Shown: positions 1 through 10,140, counted from the stretch's first letter. The stretch: DNA of 55,724 nucleotides from Ignavibacteriales bacterium (GCA_020061355.1 JAGUYK010000023.1:1-55724); one strand, 5' to 3'. Program-made: numbers and translations. Notes: generated by a model not told the origin, from the letters alone.

Positions 1-53
1 GTTTGCCAACGGATTTACAGTCCGCCCCGGCTCTCCAACTCCGGCGTCCGCCC
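1..53 (-). tRNA. tRNA-Tyr (GUA), 3' part cut off by window edge
   Basis: Read on the minus strand, the sequence has a 7-nt acceptor strand (GGGCGGA), a D-arm with CCGG/CCGG stem, and an anticodon arm GCGGA-CTGTAAA-TCCGT with anticodon GTA. The variable arm, T-arm and 3' acceptor strand lie outside the window. Position 8 reads C rather than the usual T, so the exact 5' end could be off by a base. A good promoter lies just upstream (90-121). Confidence 0.85.
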
Positions 54-89
54 GGACAAATTTCACCCACTAATTCAAAAAGCGAGCTT

Positions 90-121
90 CAAATATAGAA
101 TGGACTCAAGAAAAAAGCAAG
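90..121 (-). promoter_or_regulatory. Promoter of tRNA-Tyr, Bacteroidota type
   Basis: On the minus strand: CTTG, a 20-nt spacer, then TATATTTG. This fits the -33/-7 consensus TTTG-N19-21-TAnnTTTG. The -7 box ends 36 nt before the tRNA 5' end. Confidence 0.6.
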
Positions 122-150
122 AAATGATTTTAAAAGATTTTCGAAACTCT

Positions 151-1689
151 CTAATGCCCCCACAATTCCCTATCCAGGCTTCTGTATTGGATAGCTTCAC
201 TAATGTGCTGGGGTAAAATGTGATCTGCACTTTCCAGATCTGCTATAGTCCGGCTGACCTTAATTATTCGATCATATGCCCTGGCGGAAAGTCCTAATCT
301 TGTCATTGCCATCTTTAATAATTCTTCAGAAGCAGAATCAATTTTACAAAATTTACGCAATTCTTTTGTTCCCATATCTGCATTACAATAAATAAGCTTC
401 ATATCTTCAAATCGTTTATGCTGAATCTCTCTCGCCTTAACTACTCTCTTTCTGATCTCTTCAGATTTTTCACTGGTAGAACTTGACGCAAGATCCTTAA
501 ACTTTACTGCTGGAACTTCGATATGAATATCAATACGATCGAGTAACGGTCCTGAAATTCTTGCCATATACTTTTGAATTTGTGCCGTGTTGCAAGTACA
601 TTCTTTTGTTGAGTCTGTGAAATAACCACAAGGACATGGATTCATTGCAGCTGCTAACATAAAATTTGCAGGAAATTCAACCGACATCTTAGAACGGCTA
701 ATTGTAACTTTGTAATCTTCTAATGGCTGCCTAAGAACTTCAAGTACATTTTTTTTGAATTCAGGCAACTCATCAAGAAATAAAACTCCATGATGAGAAA
801 ATGACACTTCACCTGGACGCGGAATAGTTCCACCACCAATTAATGCTGCATCGGAAACAGTATGATGCGGACTTCGAAACGGCCGTTCTGTAATTAGTGC
901 TTTATCTTTTGGTAAAATCCCCGCTACAGAATGAATTTTAGTAGTTGCAAGTGCTTCTTCAAAAGTTAATGGAGGCAAAATTGACGGTAATCTTTTTGCA
1001 AGCATAGTTTTACCTGAACCGGGCGGACCAATCATCAATATATTATGTCCGCCGGCAGCAGCAATTTCGAGAGCTCGTTTAACATTTTCTTGCCCTTTTA
1101 CATCGGAGAAATCCAGAGCATAAGAATTTACACGGGCAAAAACTTCATTGCGATCTGTTTTTACAGGAGCGAAATTCAAAGCATCAGTTAAAAAATCAAC
1201 AACTTCATTTAGTGACTTTAAACCGAAAACATCGATCCCATCAACAATTGATGCTTCATTTACTGATTCGATAGGAAGAACTAACCTTCTAATCCCTAAT
1301 CTTTTTGATTCAACAGCAATTGGCAATGCACCTTTTACTTTTCTTAGTGAACCATCAAGTGAAAGCTCGCCCAGGAATAAAGTATCCTCAAACTCGGAGT
1401 TATTCAGAGTCTCATTTGCGGCAAGGATTCCAATTGCAATTGGTAAATCAAATGCACTTCCTTCTTTTTTTATATCCGCCGGTGCAAGATTTATCGTAAT
1501 TTTCTTAAGCGGGAATTCAAAACCGGAATTTTTTAATGCTGCAGTTACTCTTTCACGGCTTTCTTTAACGGCATTATCGGGTAAACCAACTATAGTAATT
1601 GAAGGGAGTTGTTTCTCACTATGAGTTTCAACTTCAACCTGGTAGGCATCAATTCCAAATGTAGCCGCAGAGAGAACTTTAGAAAACAT
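151..1689 (-). CDS. comM: YifB/ComM family Mg-chelatase-like AAA+ ATPase
   Basis: 512 residues, the usual length for this family. The N-terminal third is the Lon-protease-like/ChlI N domain (begins [20 protein letters not shown]), followed by a Mg-chelatase AAA+ module with Walker A GPPGSGKT near residue 223, a Walker [10 protein letters not shown], and a Cys-rich segment NPCPCGY...CTC. The C-terminal domain ends in the conserved [19 protein letters not shown] stretch. In naturally transformable bacteria ComM is a hexameric helicase that promotes branch migration during integration of taken-up DNA; in others the role is unclear. It is a single gene here with no other competence gene next to it. 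Start is ATG at 1689; I saw no clean promoter. Confidence 0.93.
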   Translation of the reverse strand: MFSKVLSAATFGIDAYQVEVETHSEKQLPSITIVGLPDNAVKESRERVTAALKNSGFEFPLKKITINLAPADIKKEGSAFDLPIAIGILAANETLNNSEFEDTLFLGELSLDGSLRKVKGALPIAVESKRLGIRRLVLPIESVNEASIVDGIDVFGLKSLNEVVDFLTDALNFAPVKTDRNEVFARVNSYALDFSDVKGQENVKRALEIAAAGGHNILMIGPPGSGKTMLAKRLPSILPPLTFEEALATTKIHSVAGILPKDKALITERPFRSPHHTVSDAALIGGGTIPRPGEVSFSHHGVLFLDELPEFKKNVLEVLRQPLEDYKVTISRSKMSVEFPANFMLAAAMNPCPCGYFTDSTKECTCNTAQIQKYMARISGPLLDRIDIHIEVPAVKFKDLASSSTSEKSEEIRKRVVKAREIQHKRFEDMKLIYCNADMGTKELRKFCKIDSASEELLKMAMTRLGLSARAYDRIIKVSRTIADLESADHILPQHISEAIQYRSLDRELWGH

Positions 1690-1765
1690 TCAATCTCTTC
1701 GTTGATTTGAATTGAAATCTAATAAAAAAAATATTATAACGAAACTTTAATATTCGTGATTACAA

Positions 1766-1793
1766 ATAAAAAACTCTCTTCAATGAGAGAGTT
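1766..1793 (-). terminator. Rho-independent terminator after nuoI
   Basis: Minus-strand hairpin AACTCTCT-CATTGA-AGAGAGTT (8 bp) followed by TTTTTATTT. It lies 22 nt beyond the nuoI stop and ends the nuoGHI transcript before comM. Confidence 0.75.
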
Positions 1794-1814
1794 TAATGAG
1801 TAAAATCTAAATTA

Positions 1815-2309
1815 TCACTTGAACTTTCTTAGGAACTCTAATCTGTCTTGTAATTTATCGACCGGAATAAGGAGTTTATCTTTTCCATAGATTGCATCTT
1901 CACGGTTTGTAAAAACAAGCTCGTAATCTTTACTCATTACTATAGCTTCTTCAGGGCAAACCTCTTCGCAGAATCCGCAAAAAATGCATCTTAGCATATT
2001 TATCTCAAACTTTTGAGGATATCTTTCTTTTTCTAATTCAGTTTCTGCAGCTTGAACTTCTATTGCAAGAGCCGGACAAACACGTGAGCACAATCCACAA
2101 GCCACACATCTTTCTACACCATTTCTTTCCTGAACAAGAACGGGTCTGCCACGATATGATGCTGGCGGTTCAAACTTAACTTCAGGATATTGCATCGTAA
2201 CTTTGGGTCGAAGCATATTTTTAAAAGTGAGAATCATTCCCTTAAAAATCTCAACGACATAAATTCTTTCGAGAAAACTTAAATTCTTTTTTCTTTTCTT
2301 TTCTACCAT
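1815..2309 (-). CDS. nuoI: NADH-quinone oxidoreductase subunit I
   Basis: 164 residues, standard NuoI length. Two 4Fe-4S motifs are visible: [12 protein letters not shown] and [12 protein letters not shown]. They carry clusters N6a and N6b, which pass electrons from NuoG towards NuoB on the peripheral arm of complex I. The very basic N-terminus (MVEKKRKKN) precedes an amphipathic anchor region. It is the last gene of the M16-nuoG-nuoH-nuoI transcript, 44 nt after nuoH, and is followed by a terminator. No other nuo gene follows. Confidence 0.96.
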   Translation of the reverse strand: MVEKKRKKNLSFLERIYVVEIFKGMILTFKNMLRPKVTMQYPEVKFEPPASYRGRPVLVQERNGVERCVACGLCSRVCPALAIEVQAAETELEKERYPQKFEINMLRCIFCGFCEEVCPEEAIVMSKDYELVFTNREDAIYGKDKLLIPVDKLQDRLEFLRKFK

Positions 2310-2353
2310 AGCCTGCCTTAAAAATTATATTACTCTTAAGTAAAATCCTATTA

Positions 2354-3385
2354 TTACAAATTAAATATCATAATTAAAGCTGCAACCCAAACAATATTAA
2401 TGAGTGAAAGCGGAAACATCACTTTCCAGCCAATATTCATCAATTGATCATAACGGAATCTTGGTATTGTCCATCTAACCCACAGGAATACAAATAGAAT
2501 CAAAATAACTTTAAATACGAATGCACCCACCTGTAAAAGTACTGTGAGAGTTTCATTAAATCCTAACTTATCAATGTATGGAATTTGCCATCCACCAAAG
2601 TAAAGTGTTACAATCATACAGCTTGCAATTATCATGTTTGCATATTCAGCCAGAAAGAATCCTGCGAACTTAAATGAAGAATATTCTGTATGATAGCCAC
2701 CAACTAGTTCCGGTTCTGCTTCCGGTAAATCGAAAGGTAAACGGTTAGTTTCTGCAAACGCAGAGACCACAAATGTTATAAATCCGATTGGTTGAAGTAT
2801 CACACTCCACATCCAGCCGTATTGAGCATTAACAATATCGATAGGTCGAAGAGATTCTGCAAATAAAAGAACACCGGCAATTGAAAATCCCATAGAGACT
2901 TCATACGATATCATTTGCGCAGAAGAACGAACACCGCCCAGCAATGAATATTTACTTCCAGAAGACCAGCCTGCAAATGTAATTCCATACACACCAAGTG
3001 AAGTGAGTGCAAGAACGTAAAGGATTCCAATGTTAACATCGGCTACAACAAGTTGTATATCATGACCAAAAATATTCACAGATGGTCCGAATGGAATAAC
3101 TGCGTATGTAGCAAATGCCACAAACAATGCAACAAAAGGTGCTAATTTATGCAGAGTCTTATTAGCTGCATCCGGTACAATATCTTCTTTTACTAATAGT
3201 TTGAATACATCAGCAAAAGGCTGTAATAAACCTCTATAACCTACACGGTTTGGTCCAACTCTATTTTGAATCCAGGCACTAACTTTCCTTTCAAAATATA
3301 CAAGGTATGCTACAGTTAAAAACATAATTACCACAATGATCAAAATCTTAATTAGAGAGATGATTATAATTTCCCAAACACTCAT
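2354..3385 (-). CDS. nuoH: NADH-quinone oxidoreductase subunit H
   Basis: 343 residues with about eight hydrophobic membrane segments and the conserved NuoH stretches ERKVSAWIQNRVGPNRVG and FDLPEAEPELVGGYHTEYS. NuoH joins the peripheral arm to the membrane arm and forms part of the quinone site of complex I. The acidic loop EAEPELVGGYHTEY is intact. It lies 14 nt after nuoG, so co-transcription is very likely. ATG at 3385 gives the normal N-terminus. Confidence 0.96.
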   Translation of the reverse strand: MSVWEIIIISLIKILIIVVIMFLTVAYLVYFERKVSAWIQNRVGPNRVGYRGLLQPFADVFKLLVKEDIVPDAANKTLHKLAPFVALFVAFATYAVIPFGPSVNIFGHDIQLVVADVNIGILYVLALTSLGVYGITFAGWSSGSKYSLLGGVRSSAQMISYEVSMGFSIAGVLLFAESLRPIDIVNAQYGWMWSVILQPIGFITFVVSAFAETNRLPFDLPEAEPELVGGYHTEYSSFKFAGFFLAEYANMIIASCMIVTLYFGGWQIPYIDKLGFNETLTVLLQVGAFVFKVILILFVFLWVRWTIPRFRYDQLMNIGWKVMFPLSLINIVWVAALIMIFNL

Positions 3386-3399
3386 TTCATTATCTCCGT

Positions 3400-5073
3400 T
3401 TAAACAGCAAGGGTCTGTTTGATTTTTGCTTGAGCACCAAGTTCAGCTATTACATCATAATCCAGATCATTAAATTCATTTATTGTTTTTGCAATATCAG
3501 AAAAAACAGCTTCAGCCATTTCATATTTTATTTTTCCGCCAAGCTGTAAAGAGAGTAATGAGAGAATTTTCCAGCTTGGTTTTGCATCATATTTATGACC
3601 CTGCATCCAACGATCGAACTTAGTACCGAACTTATCCCATCTACTCATATTCATTCCATCCAATGCCCTATCCATTTCTTCTGTTCCAACCGCAGGTTTT
3701 ATTCTTTGAACTCTTCCCTGAAAATTAACAAATGTCCCGTGTTTCTCTGCAAAAGTTGAAGCCGATAATACTATATTAGCTAACAAAGTAGTTCTGTTAT
3801 GATTGGTAGCATGCACAATTAATAAACTAAGCTTACCACAAGCTTCCTCCCATTCATTGCTCAAGGCAGCAATATCTTCTTCCATAACATATAATGCTTT
3901 GATTTTATCTTCTTTAATTGCGCGAAGAATTCCTTCCAGGTTTAATCCGTTTGGTGCTGGTTTAACACCAACCAATTTTGCACCTAATGAATTTGGAGTC
4001 TTATCTTCCCTTATCAAAATATCATCCTGATCACCCGGAAGTATATGTTGTGTAAAATCAATATTATTTACTCCTAATGATCTGGCAAGTTTAACAAGGG
4101 TAAAGTTGTCCTCACATGTTGCATATGAAGAACCTATGAATGCAATCTCAGTACTCTTAAATTCTTTTAAACCTGCAGCGGCTTTAACAAGTGCTTCACT
4201 CCATTCAACTTTTTTCAATTCTCCGTTTTCACGAATCATAGTACCGTCAACACGATCATTCGCATTCACAAACTTAAATGTATTTAATCTACCTTTATCA
4301 CACATCCAATCACTATTCACATCTTCGTTACTTCGCGGAGTTAATCTAAGTATTTCATTATTGCGGACCCAAATTTCCGTATTACATCCTCGCGCACATC
4401 CAATACAAATTGAATCTGTACCCGACATTTCCCACACTCGGGATTTAAATCTGAAGTCCTGATTTGTCAACGCACCAACGGGACAAATATCAGTCGTATT
4501 TAAAGTATAAGGATTATCAAATGACTCGCCGGGGAATGTTGTTATTGTAACACTATCGCCGCGCTTAACAAAAGTAAGCTGATTAGCTTTTGCAATTTCA
4601 TCGGAGAACCTGATACATCTTGAACATGAGATACACCGGTCACCATCGAATTTGATAAATGGTCCTAACTGAACTCGTTTTTCTTTTCGGACTTTAATTT
4701 CTTCGAAGCGGCTTTCACCCTTGCCATGAGCATAAGCATATTCCTGCAATTTACATTCGCCGGCTTCATCGCAGATTGGGCAATCTAACGGATGATTGAT
4801 TAGAATAAATTCCATTACTGCATTTCGGGCTTCTAATGTCTTATCTGAATGCGTATGCACTACCATTCCTTCCGCTGCAAGTGTTGAGCAGGCAATAACC
4901 AGCTTGGGCATTTTTTCTACTTCAACCAGACATACGCGGCAATTACCGGAAACAGATAATTTTGGATGCCAGCAAAAATGAGGTATATCAATATTAGCAG
5001 TAACTGCTGCTTCAATAATCGTTTGACCTTGATTGAACTCTACCCGCTTTTCATCAATTGTTAAATATGGCAT
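3400..5073 (-). CDS. nuoG: NADH-quinone oxidoreductase subunit G (short form)
   Basis: 557 residues. The N-terminal 2Fe-2S domain shows CWHPKLSVSGNCRVC and a further Cys (VIACS); then a CPICDEAGECKLQ His/Cys-binding segment, a CISCSRC...CPVGAL 4Fe-4S domain, and CIGCARGC...WMCDKGR, the pattern of the extra N7 cluster seen in some bacteria. The molybdopterin-oxidoreductase-like C-terminal part is much shorter than in E. coli NuoG (about 900 residues), so this is a reduced version. It is preceded by an M16 peptidase gene, 14 nt away, rather than by nuoE/nuoF, so the complex I genes are split in this genome. Confidence 0.93.
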   Translation of the reverse strand: MPYLTIDEKRVEFNQGQTIIEAAVTANIDIPHFCWHPKLSVSGNCRVCLVEVEKMPKLVIACSTLAAEGMVVHTHSDKTLEARNAVMEFILINHPLDCPICDEAGECKLQEYAYAHGKGESRFEEIKVRKEKRVQLGPFIKFDGDRCISCSRCIRFSDEIAKANQLTFVKRGDSVTITTFPGESFDNPYTLNTTDICPVGALTNQDFRFKSRVWEMSGTDSICIGCARGCNTEIWVRNNEILRLTPRSNEDVNSDWMCDKGRLNTFKFVNANDRVDGTMIRENGELKKVEWSEALVKAAAGLKEFKSTEIAFIGSSYATCEDNFTLVKLARSLGVNNIDFTQHILPGDQDDILIREDKTPNSLGAKLVGVKPAPNGLNLEGILRAIKEDKIKALYVMEEDIAALSNEWEEACGKLSLLIVHATNHNRTTLLANIVLSASTFAEKHGTFVNFQGRVQRIKPAVGTEEMDRALDGMNMSRWDKFGTKFDRWMQGHKYDAKPSWKILSLLSLQLGGKIKYEMAEAVFSDIAKTINEFNDLDYDVIAELGAQAKIKQTLAV

Positions 5074-5087
5074 TTCAGATTCCTTTT

Positions 5088-6356
5088 TTACGCAACAAGT
5101 TGAAGCAATAAATTCTTTGGTGACAAAATTACTCTTGTTAGAGTACTATTCTCAAATTTATTTGATGTATCGAATATTTCATTCGATAATTCCCGTATAT
5201 CATCTGATCTGACTGTATGAATTTTACGAATCGTCTCTTCAACAGTTTTTACTTTATTGAAATAAATCATTGATTGAGCTATTCTCAGCATTCTATTGGT
5301 CGTACTTTCCAAACTCATTAACATATTACCGATCAAATATTCTTTTGCCCTGTTAAGTTCCGGTTCGCTTACTTTTTTACTCTTAATTTTATTTATTTCG
5401 TCAAATATAAGATTTTGAGCCTTATAGACAGATTTTTCGTTTGTTGAAAGATAGATACCGAAAGTTGAAATATCGTAAAAAGAATTCAGAAAGGAATTTA
5501 CCTGGTAAGCAATACCATTTTCTTCTCGTATTTTCTGAAATAATCTTGAACTGCTTCCTTCACCTAGAATATGGGAGAGAATATTAACAGCAATTCGTTT
5601 TTTATCTTTTGATCCGTAAGTTGTTTTACCAATAATGTAATGAACCTGCTGGGTTTCCTTTTCAACAAAAAGGTCAGCGGATGGTTGAAGTACCAGATCC
5701 CTTTTTCGTATTGATGCGGATTTCATATCTTTAGTTACATACTTATCCACCAATCTCAATAATTGGTTATGGCTGACATTCCCCGATGCAACAATATAAA
5801 GTTTATCGAAAGTGTAATTATCTCTAACAAATTTTTTAAGATCTTTCTGAATAAAAGATTTCAGATTCTTCTCAGTTCCGATTATTGGCATGCCAAGTGA
5901 GTTACCGGTAAAAACATTACTTTCAAATTTGTCGAATATCAGTTCATCAGGAGAATCTTCTATATCATATAATTCATCAATAACAACTCTTGATTCTTTT
6001 TCAATTTCTCTGGAATTAAAGACTGAATTCTGGATCATATCCGCAAGAACTTCAAATGTCTGATCAATATGTTCGGCAAGACCGCGTCCATAAAAACAGG
6101 TATGCTCTTTTGATGTGAATGCATTAAGATAACCGCCCAGTGATTCAATATCTTCCGCAATCTTTTTAGCAGAACGTTTTCTTGTCCCCTTAAAGAACAT
6201 ATGTTCAAGAAAATGACTGATACCATTGTTTTGTTCATTTTCATCGCGTGAGCCAACATCAAACCAGAATCCTAAGGAGAAAGATTTAACCTGAAAGATC
6301 TTTTCAGAAACTACTTTAATACCACTTGGTAATTGTGTGATTTTTACGTTATTCAA
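5088..6356 (-). CDS. M16 family zinc metallopeptidase (processing-peptidase-like)
   Basis: 422 residues. The inverted zinc motif is H48-x-x-E51-H52 (HFLEH), with the downstream ligand expected in the ESRVVIDELYD segment, and an R/Y substrate motif IREENGIAYQVNSF in the second half. This is a single M16 unit of the YmxG/PqqL/MPP-beta type; its substrate cannot be told from sequence. The start is TTG at 6356: no in-frame ATG precedes it before a stop, and no strong ribosome site is visible, so the start is uncertain. The gene heads the transcript that continues into nuoGHI, and the promoter at 6395-6426 is the best in the window. The coupling to complex I genes may be incidental. Confidence 0.9.
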   Translation of the reverse strand: MNNVKITQLPSGIKVVSEKIFQVKSFSLGFWFDVGSRDENEQNNGISHFLEHMFFKGTRKRSAKKIAEDIESLGGYLNAFTSKEHTCFYGRGLAEHIDQTFEVLADMIQNSVFNSREIEKESRVVIDELYDIEDSPDELIFDKFESNVFTGNSLGMPIIGTEKNLKSFIQKDLKKFVRDNYTFDKLYIVASGNVSHNQLLRLVDKYVTKDMKSASIRKRDLVLQPSADLFVEKETQQVHYIIGKTTYGSKDKKRIAVNILSHILGEGSSSRLFQKIREENGIAYQVNSFLNSFYDISTFGIYLSTNEKSVYKAQNLIFDEINKIKSKKVSEPELNRAKEYLIGNMLMSLESTTNRMLRIAQSMIYFNKVKTVEETIRKIHTVRSDDIRELSNEIFDTSNKFENSTLTRVILSPKNLLLQLVA

Positions 6357-6394
6357 AGAGGATTTCTTCGCAATTTATCTTAAAAAGTGTGGGA

Positions 6395-6426
6395 CAAATA
6401 TAGAGATAAGCGTTCTGGTTTTCAAA
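6395..6426 (-). promoter_or_regulatory. Promoter of M16 peptidase-nuoGHI operon
   Basis: On the minus strand TTTG, 20-nt spacer, TATATTTG: a perfect match to the Bacteroidota -33/-7 consensus, 39 nt upstream of the TTG start codon. Confidence 0.7.
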
Positions 6427-6501
6427 TAAAGTATGGATCAATACATGGCAAATTAAAGTAAAGTTAAGGATACAACTGTTTAGCTTAAATACTTAATAGC
6501 A

Positions 6502-7518
6502 TTACTTTCTTGGTAACCTTTCCAAATACGAACTTGTGCTTAATAGCGCAAAACTGTTTATTTTCCGTAAATCACTCAGTGAATTACAATTAAGGTAGCT
6601 CATTGCACTGCGAAGCCCATCTGAAATACCATTAATAACATTTTTGACCGCTCCTTTATATGGAACAAGAGTTTCTTCACCTTCTATAAACTCATTTTTC
6701 ATTTTAACACCAAAAGAAGCGGAACCGCGATATTTCTTCCAAAGCTGATCGTTGTATTTAATTACTTCGCCGGGAGTTTCTTTAGTACCTGCCAGCATTC
6801 TGCCGAGCATAACTACGTCTGCACCGCAGGCAAGAGCTTTGGCAACGTCGCCCGGACTTTTGATCCCGCCATCGGCAATCAATGCAATATCAAGTTTATC
6901 ATTAACTTTTGCAAAATAAACATCAAGCAGAGATGATACCTGACCGATTCCAATTCCTGTTTGAACGGATGTTGTACAAACACTACCGCCACCAATTCCA
7001 ATTCTAACAGCGTCAGCCCCTGCATCAACAAGTTGTTTCAAAGTGGAGCCGTGTGCAATATTCCCGACAATTACTTTTGCTTTATACTTAGTTTTTAACT
7101 CTTCACATTTTTTTAGAACAAATGCATTATTCGCGTTTGCAGTATCGATACAAATAATCATATTTTTTTCTGCTAACTGATCAATTAATTTATCTTCTGC
7201 AGTTAAACTTATCGAAACAGCTTTTATTCCCTCCAAAGATTTTTTGTCGGAGATTATTTCAGTTAAGGAAGAATTAAATCGATTAAGGATTCCGATGCAG
7301 CCAAGATATGATAATTCTTTCGCCATTTCCAATCCTGTAACTGTGTCCATAGGACTGGAAATAACAGGCACAGTAAGTTCTTCACCAATAAATAAAGACT
7401 TTGTAATTATTTCATTTCTGGTTTTGACTTTAGATATTTCCAACGGTATTAAACTTATATCATCATAAGTAAGTGAAAGTGAATAACTGTTCAAATCCTG
7501 CTTAGAATAAATTTTCAT
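6502..7518 (-). CDS. GMP reductase / IMP dehydrogenase-family enzyme without CBS domains
   Basis: 338 residues from ATG 7518 (a TTG two codons upstream is possible). A (beta/alpha)8 barrel of the IMPDH/GMPR family: [19 protein letters not shown], the nucleotide loop [10 protein letters not shown] with the catalytic Cys, [31 protein letters not shown], and a C-terminal region YRGSAS...[24 protein letters not shown]. No Bateman (CBS) insert is present, and the VPYKG...GGLRS-like ending resembles GMP reductase more than IMPDH. GMP reductase deaminates GMP to IMP with NADPH. Odd: the family's CTTR arginine is replaced (CTTS), and the usual PGS is GGS. A divergent IMPDH remains possible. Confidence 0.8.
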   Translation of the reverse strand: MKIYSKQDLNSYSLSLTYDDISLIPLEISKVKTRNEIITKSLFIGEELTVPVISSPMDTVTGLEMAKELSYLGCIGILNRFNSSLTEIISDKKSLEGIKAVSISLTAEDKLIDQLAEKNMIICIDTANANNAFVLKKCEELKTKYKAKVIVGNIAHGSTLKQLVDAGADAVRIGIGGGSVCTTSVQTGIGIGQVSSLLDVYFAKVNDKLDIALIADGGIKSPGDVAKALACGADVVMLGRMLAGTKETPGEVIKYNDQLWKKYRGSASFGVKMKNEFIEGEETLVPYKGAVKNVINGISDGLRSAMSYLNCNSLSDLRKINSFALLSTSSYLERLPRK

Positions 7519-7582
7519 GTTCAATCCAGATAATTGATTTAATATTATTTCTTAATAAATATTGAGTAAATCTGAAACCGTG

Positions 7583-7590
7583 CAAACATA
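7583..7590 (-). promoter_or_regulatory. Candidate -7 element of the GMP reductase-like gene
   Basis: TATGTTTG followed by C on the minus strand, 64 nt upstream of the ATG. No TTG sits at the right distance for -33, so support is partial. Confidence 0.35.
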
Positions 7591-7666
7591 CAAAAAATAC
7601 CAGTAAGGTTTTAAGTGTAAATTAAATTTTATAATTTGCGCCAACTTTTTGACAAAAAGGATAATT

Positions 7667-9019
7667 ATGACAACCAAAGAAGTAAATCCCAAAAGCAAGC
7701 AAACGTGGAAATTTCCAAAAGATTTTTGGCTTGCAAATTTAATGGAATTATTTGAGCGTGCTGCCTACTATGGATTTTTTATTGTACTTACTCTTTACCT
7801 GACAGACATTGTTGGATTCAATGACAAAGAAACCGGTATAGTTGCAGGAATTTTCTTCGCAGGGTTATATTTTCTTCCACCATTTGTAGGTGCAATAGGT
7901 GACAAAATCGGTTTTAAGAACGGATTGATTGTTGCCTTTTCACTTTTAACAATTGGATATTTTCTTCTTGGAGTATGGCATTCCAAAGCTCTTGTAATCC
8001 TTTTCCTTTTTATCGCAATGGTTGGTGGGTCATTCATTAAACCACTTATTACCGGGACCGTTGCAAAAACAACAAACGAAGATAACAGAGCGAGAGGATA
8101 TGCACTTTTTTATTGGGTTGTTAATATAGGTTCATTCAGCGGAAAAACATTCGTACCGTTTATCCGTCAGGGCTTAGGTTTGGAATATGTAAATTTTTTC
8201 TCTGCCGGTATGTCATTCTTCGCACTTCTCTTTGCAATATTTTTCTTTAAGCAGGTTGATGCAGGACATAAAAGCAAAACAATTAGTGACGTTCTATTGT
8301 CACTCAAAAAAATCTTTTCAACACCGCGGTTGATATTCTTAATATTGATCGTAACCGGATTCTGGATAATTCAACATCAGCTTTATGCAACGATGCCGAA
8401 GTATGTAATCCGCTTGCTGGGAGAAGAAGCACGACCCGAATGGCTGGCTAATGTAAATCCCCTGGTAGTTGTAATATTTGTTGTGCTTGTTACTCAATTA
8501 ATGAAAAAGCAAAAAGCAGTAACATCGATGCTGGTTGGAATGCTAATGATGCCTTTCTCGGCACTTGCAATGTCAGGAAGTCAGGCATTGGAAGGTATAA
8601 CAGGGAATTCAGTTTCAATACTTGGCTGGTTTGCTCTTCATCCGTTAACAGTAATGATGATAATTGGAATTGGAATCCAGGGCTTGGCTGAATGTTTTAT
8701 TTCACCGCGTTTCCTAGAATATTTTTCTTTGCAGGCACCAAAAGGTGAAGAAGGTGTTTATCTTGGTTTCAGTCATCTCCATTCATTCTTCTCAGCGTTA
8801 TCCGGTTTCATTATGTCCGGATTTTTACTTGATAAATATTGTCCAGATCCTAAAACTTTACCGGTTGGATTGACAGAGATTGAAAGAGCATCATATTATT
8901 CCGATGCACACTTAATCTGGTATTACTTTTTGGCAATAGGTTTAGTTGCTGCTGTGGCACTGTTAGTTTATAAGTACATTACGGAAAGAATCGATAAACA
9001 AAAAACTGCTGCAAACTAA
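7667..9019 (+). CDS. POT/PTR family proton-coupled peptide transporter
   Basis: 450 residues with about 12 or more membrane segments. The N-terminus carries the POT signature E27-x-x-E30-R31-x-x-YYG (ELFERAAYYG), and the later FYWVVNIGSF matches the second POT motif (FYxxINxGS). The family imports di- and tripeptides, and sometimes nitrate or other solutes, driven by protons; substrate is not predictable here. I start at ATG 7667, which has AAAAAGG six nt upstream, rather than the TTG at 7649. The gene stands alone and its stop overlaps the end of the convergent amidase gene. Confidence 0.87.
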   Translation: MTTKEVNPKSKQTWKFPKDFWLANLMELFERAAYYGFFIVLTLYLTDIVGFNDKETGIVAGIFFAGLYFLPPFVGAIGDKIGFKNGLIVAFSLLTIGYFLLGVWHSKALVILFLFIAMVGGSFIKPLITGTVAKTTNEDNRARGYALFYWVVNIGSFSGKTFVPFIRQGLGLEYVNFFSAGMSFFALLFAIFFFKQVDAGHKSKTISDVLLSLKKIFSTPRLIFLILIVTGFWIIQHQLYATMPKYVIRLLGEEARPEWLANVNPLVVVIFVVLVTQLMKKQKAVTSMLVGMLMMPFSALAMSGSQALEGITGNSVSILGWFALHPLTVMMIIGIGIQGLAECFISPRFLEYFSLQAPKGEEGVYLGFSHLHSFFSALSGFIMSGFLLDKYCPDPKTLPVGLTEIERASYYSDAHLIWYYFLAIGLVAAVALLVYKYITERIDKQKTAAN

Positions 9020-10140
9020 TTTGATATATCCATTTTAATATTAAGGGAATCATCCAAATTAATTATTGAATAAAAAGGAAGTGAATGATTCCCATTTTTA
9101 TTTGCACAAATAATTCTTATTGCATTTTCAGCCGGCAATAGATTTTCAATTTCCACTTTAAGTAAACCGGTCTGCTTATCAAATTTATATTCAATTTCCT
9201 CCTTGTTTAAAAATACCATAATTGATCTTGGATTAATACCAATAGAGTCGATTAAGGCAAATGTAAATTGATAACGATTTTCATTTACTTTAGTGCTATC
9301 GGATAAAAATTGAATTTGGGGTATTCCTTCTCGATAATATTTTGCTATCCCCCTGAATATTCCCCATGCCTGTATCTGATTGAATGTTTCATCGTTCAAC
9401 CGTAATTCTTCCAGACGACTTGTGTGAAAACCACACTCAACCAATACAGCCGGAATTTTTGTACGACGCAATACAGAGAAACCCTCGCCCGGGTAAATAT
9501 TATAATCCGAATAGGTGCCGTCAAACGAACCCAAACCACCGGGATTTCTCATCACATAAGAAAGATCGCGCTGAATATAACGGGCAAGATCTCTTTCACA
9601 AGGTTCAAACTCATAATCGGTTTCTTTAGCGTGATAGTACGTCGACGTGTAGTTAGACCAATCATCTTCCCATTTAGCCGGAGCATTGTGATGAATGCTT
9701 ATAAACAGATCAGCCCCGCTTGCATTAGCAAGCTCGGATCGAACCGCAAGTGGAACTGTTTCATCTTTTACCCTTGACATAAATATCTGTACCCCGGCTT
9801 TATTCAGATAGTCCTTCAAGTATAGACCAACTTTAAGATTAACATCCGCTTCGACAATTTTACCCGAACGGCTTGTGTTCCGTCTATCTTCCCCACCATG
9901 ACCCGGATCCAAAAATATTTTTTTACCTGCAAGGAATTTGGAATAAGCAGTAATAGTTTTCTCTCTTGTAGAAGGGTCCATCCAATCAGGTGGTGGTTCA
10001 TACAAAGGGACATTATATACTGTAGTACAGTTTGTTAGCAGAATTAATAGGTTCACAATTATCCCAAGTTGTAAAAACAATCTAAAACCAATTATGGGAT
10101 TCAACTTTTGGTACACTTTATTTATTGGAGTTTGACGCAT
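9016..10140 (-). CDS. Lipoprotein N-acetylmuramoyl-L-alanine amidase (Amidase_3)
   Basis: 374 residues. Hydrophobic leader ending in lipobox LLTNC near residue 38, then the zinc amidase domain: DPGHGGED, an EADVNL glutamate, SIHHNAP and VECGFHTS, i.e. the His-Glu-His ligands plus the catalytic Glu. It should cleave the amide between N-acetylmuramic acid and the peptide stem from a membrane anchor in the periplasm. About 100 extra C-terminal residues form a beta-rich domain I do not recognise. It is the last gene of the operon with the helicase-nuclease, whose 3' end overlaps its start by 19 nt. Its own stop overlaps the convergent transporter stop, so no terminator separates them. Confidence 0.9.
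   Translation of the reverse strand: MRQTPINKVYQKLNPIIGFRLFLQLGIIVNLLILLTNCTTVYNVPLYEPPPDWMDPSTREKTITAYSKFLAGKKIFLDPGHGGEDRRNTSRSGKIVEADVNLKVGLYLKDYLNKAGVQIFMSRVKDETVPLAVRSELANASGADLFISIHHNAPAKWEDDWSNYTSTYYHAKETDYEFEPCERDLARYIQRDLSYVMRNPGGLGSFDGTYSDYNIYPGEGFSVLRRTKIPAVLVECGFHTSRLEELRLNDETFNQIQAWGIFRGIAKYYREGIPQIQFLSDSTKVNENRYQFTFALIDSIGINPRSIMVFLNKEEIEYKFDKQTGLLKVEIENLLPAENAIRIICANKNGNHSLPFYSIINLDDSLNIKMDISN

Noticed and set aside
1148-1624. 158-codon plus-strand frame opposite comM
   Set aside because: It is a shadow of the comM frame, Ser/Phe/Ile-rich with no family resemblance and no ribosome site.
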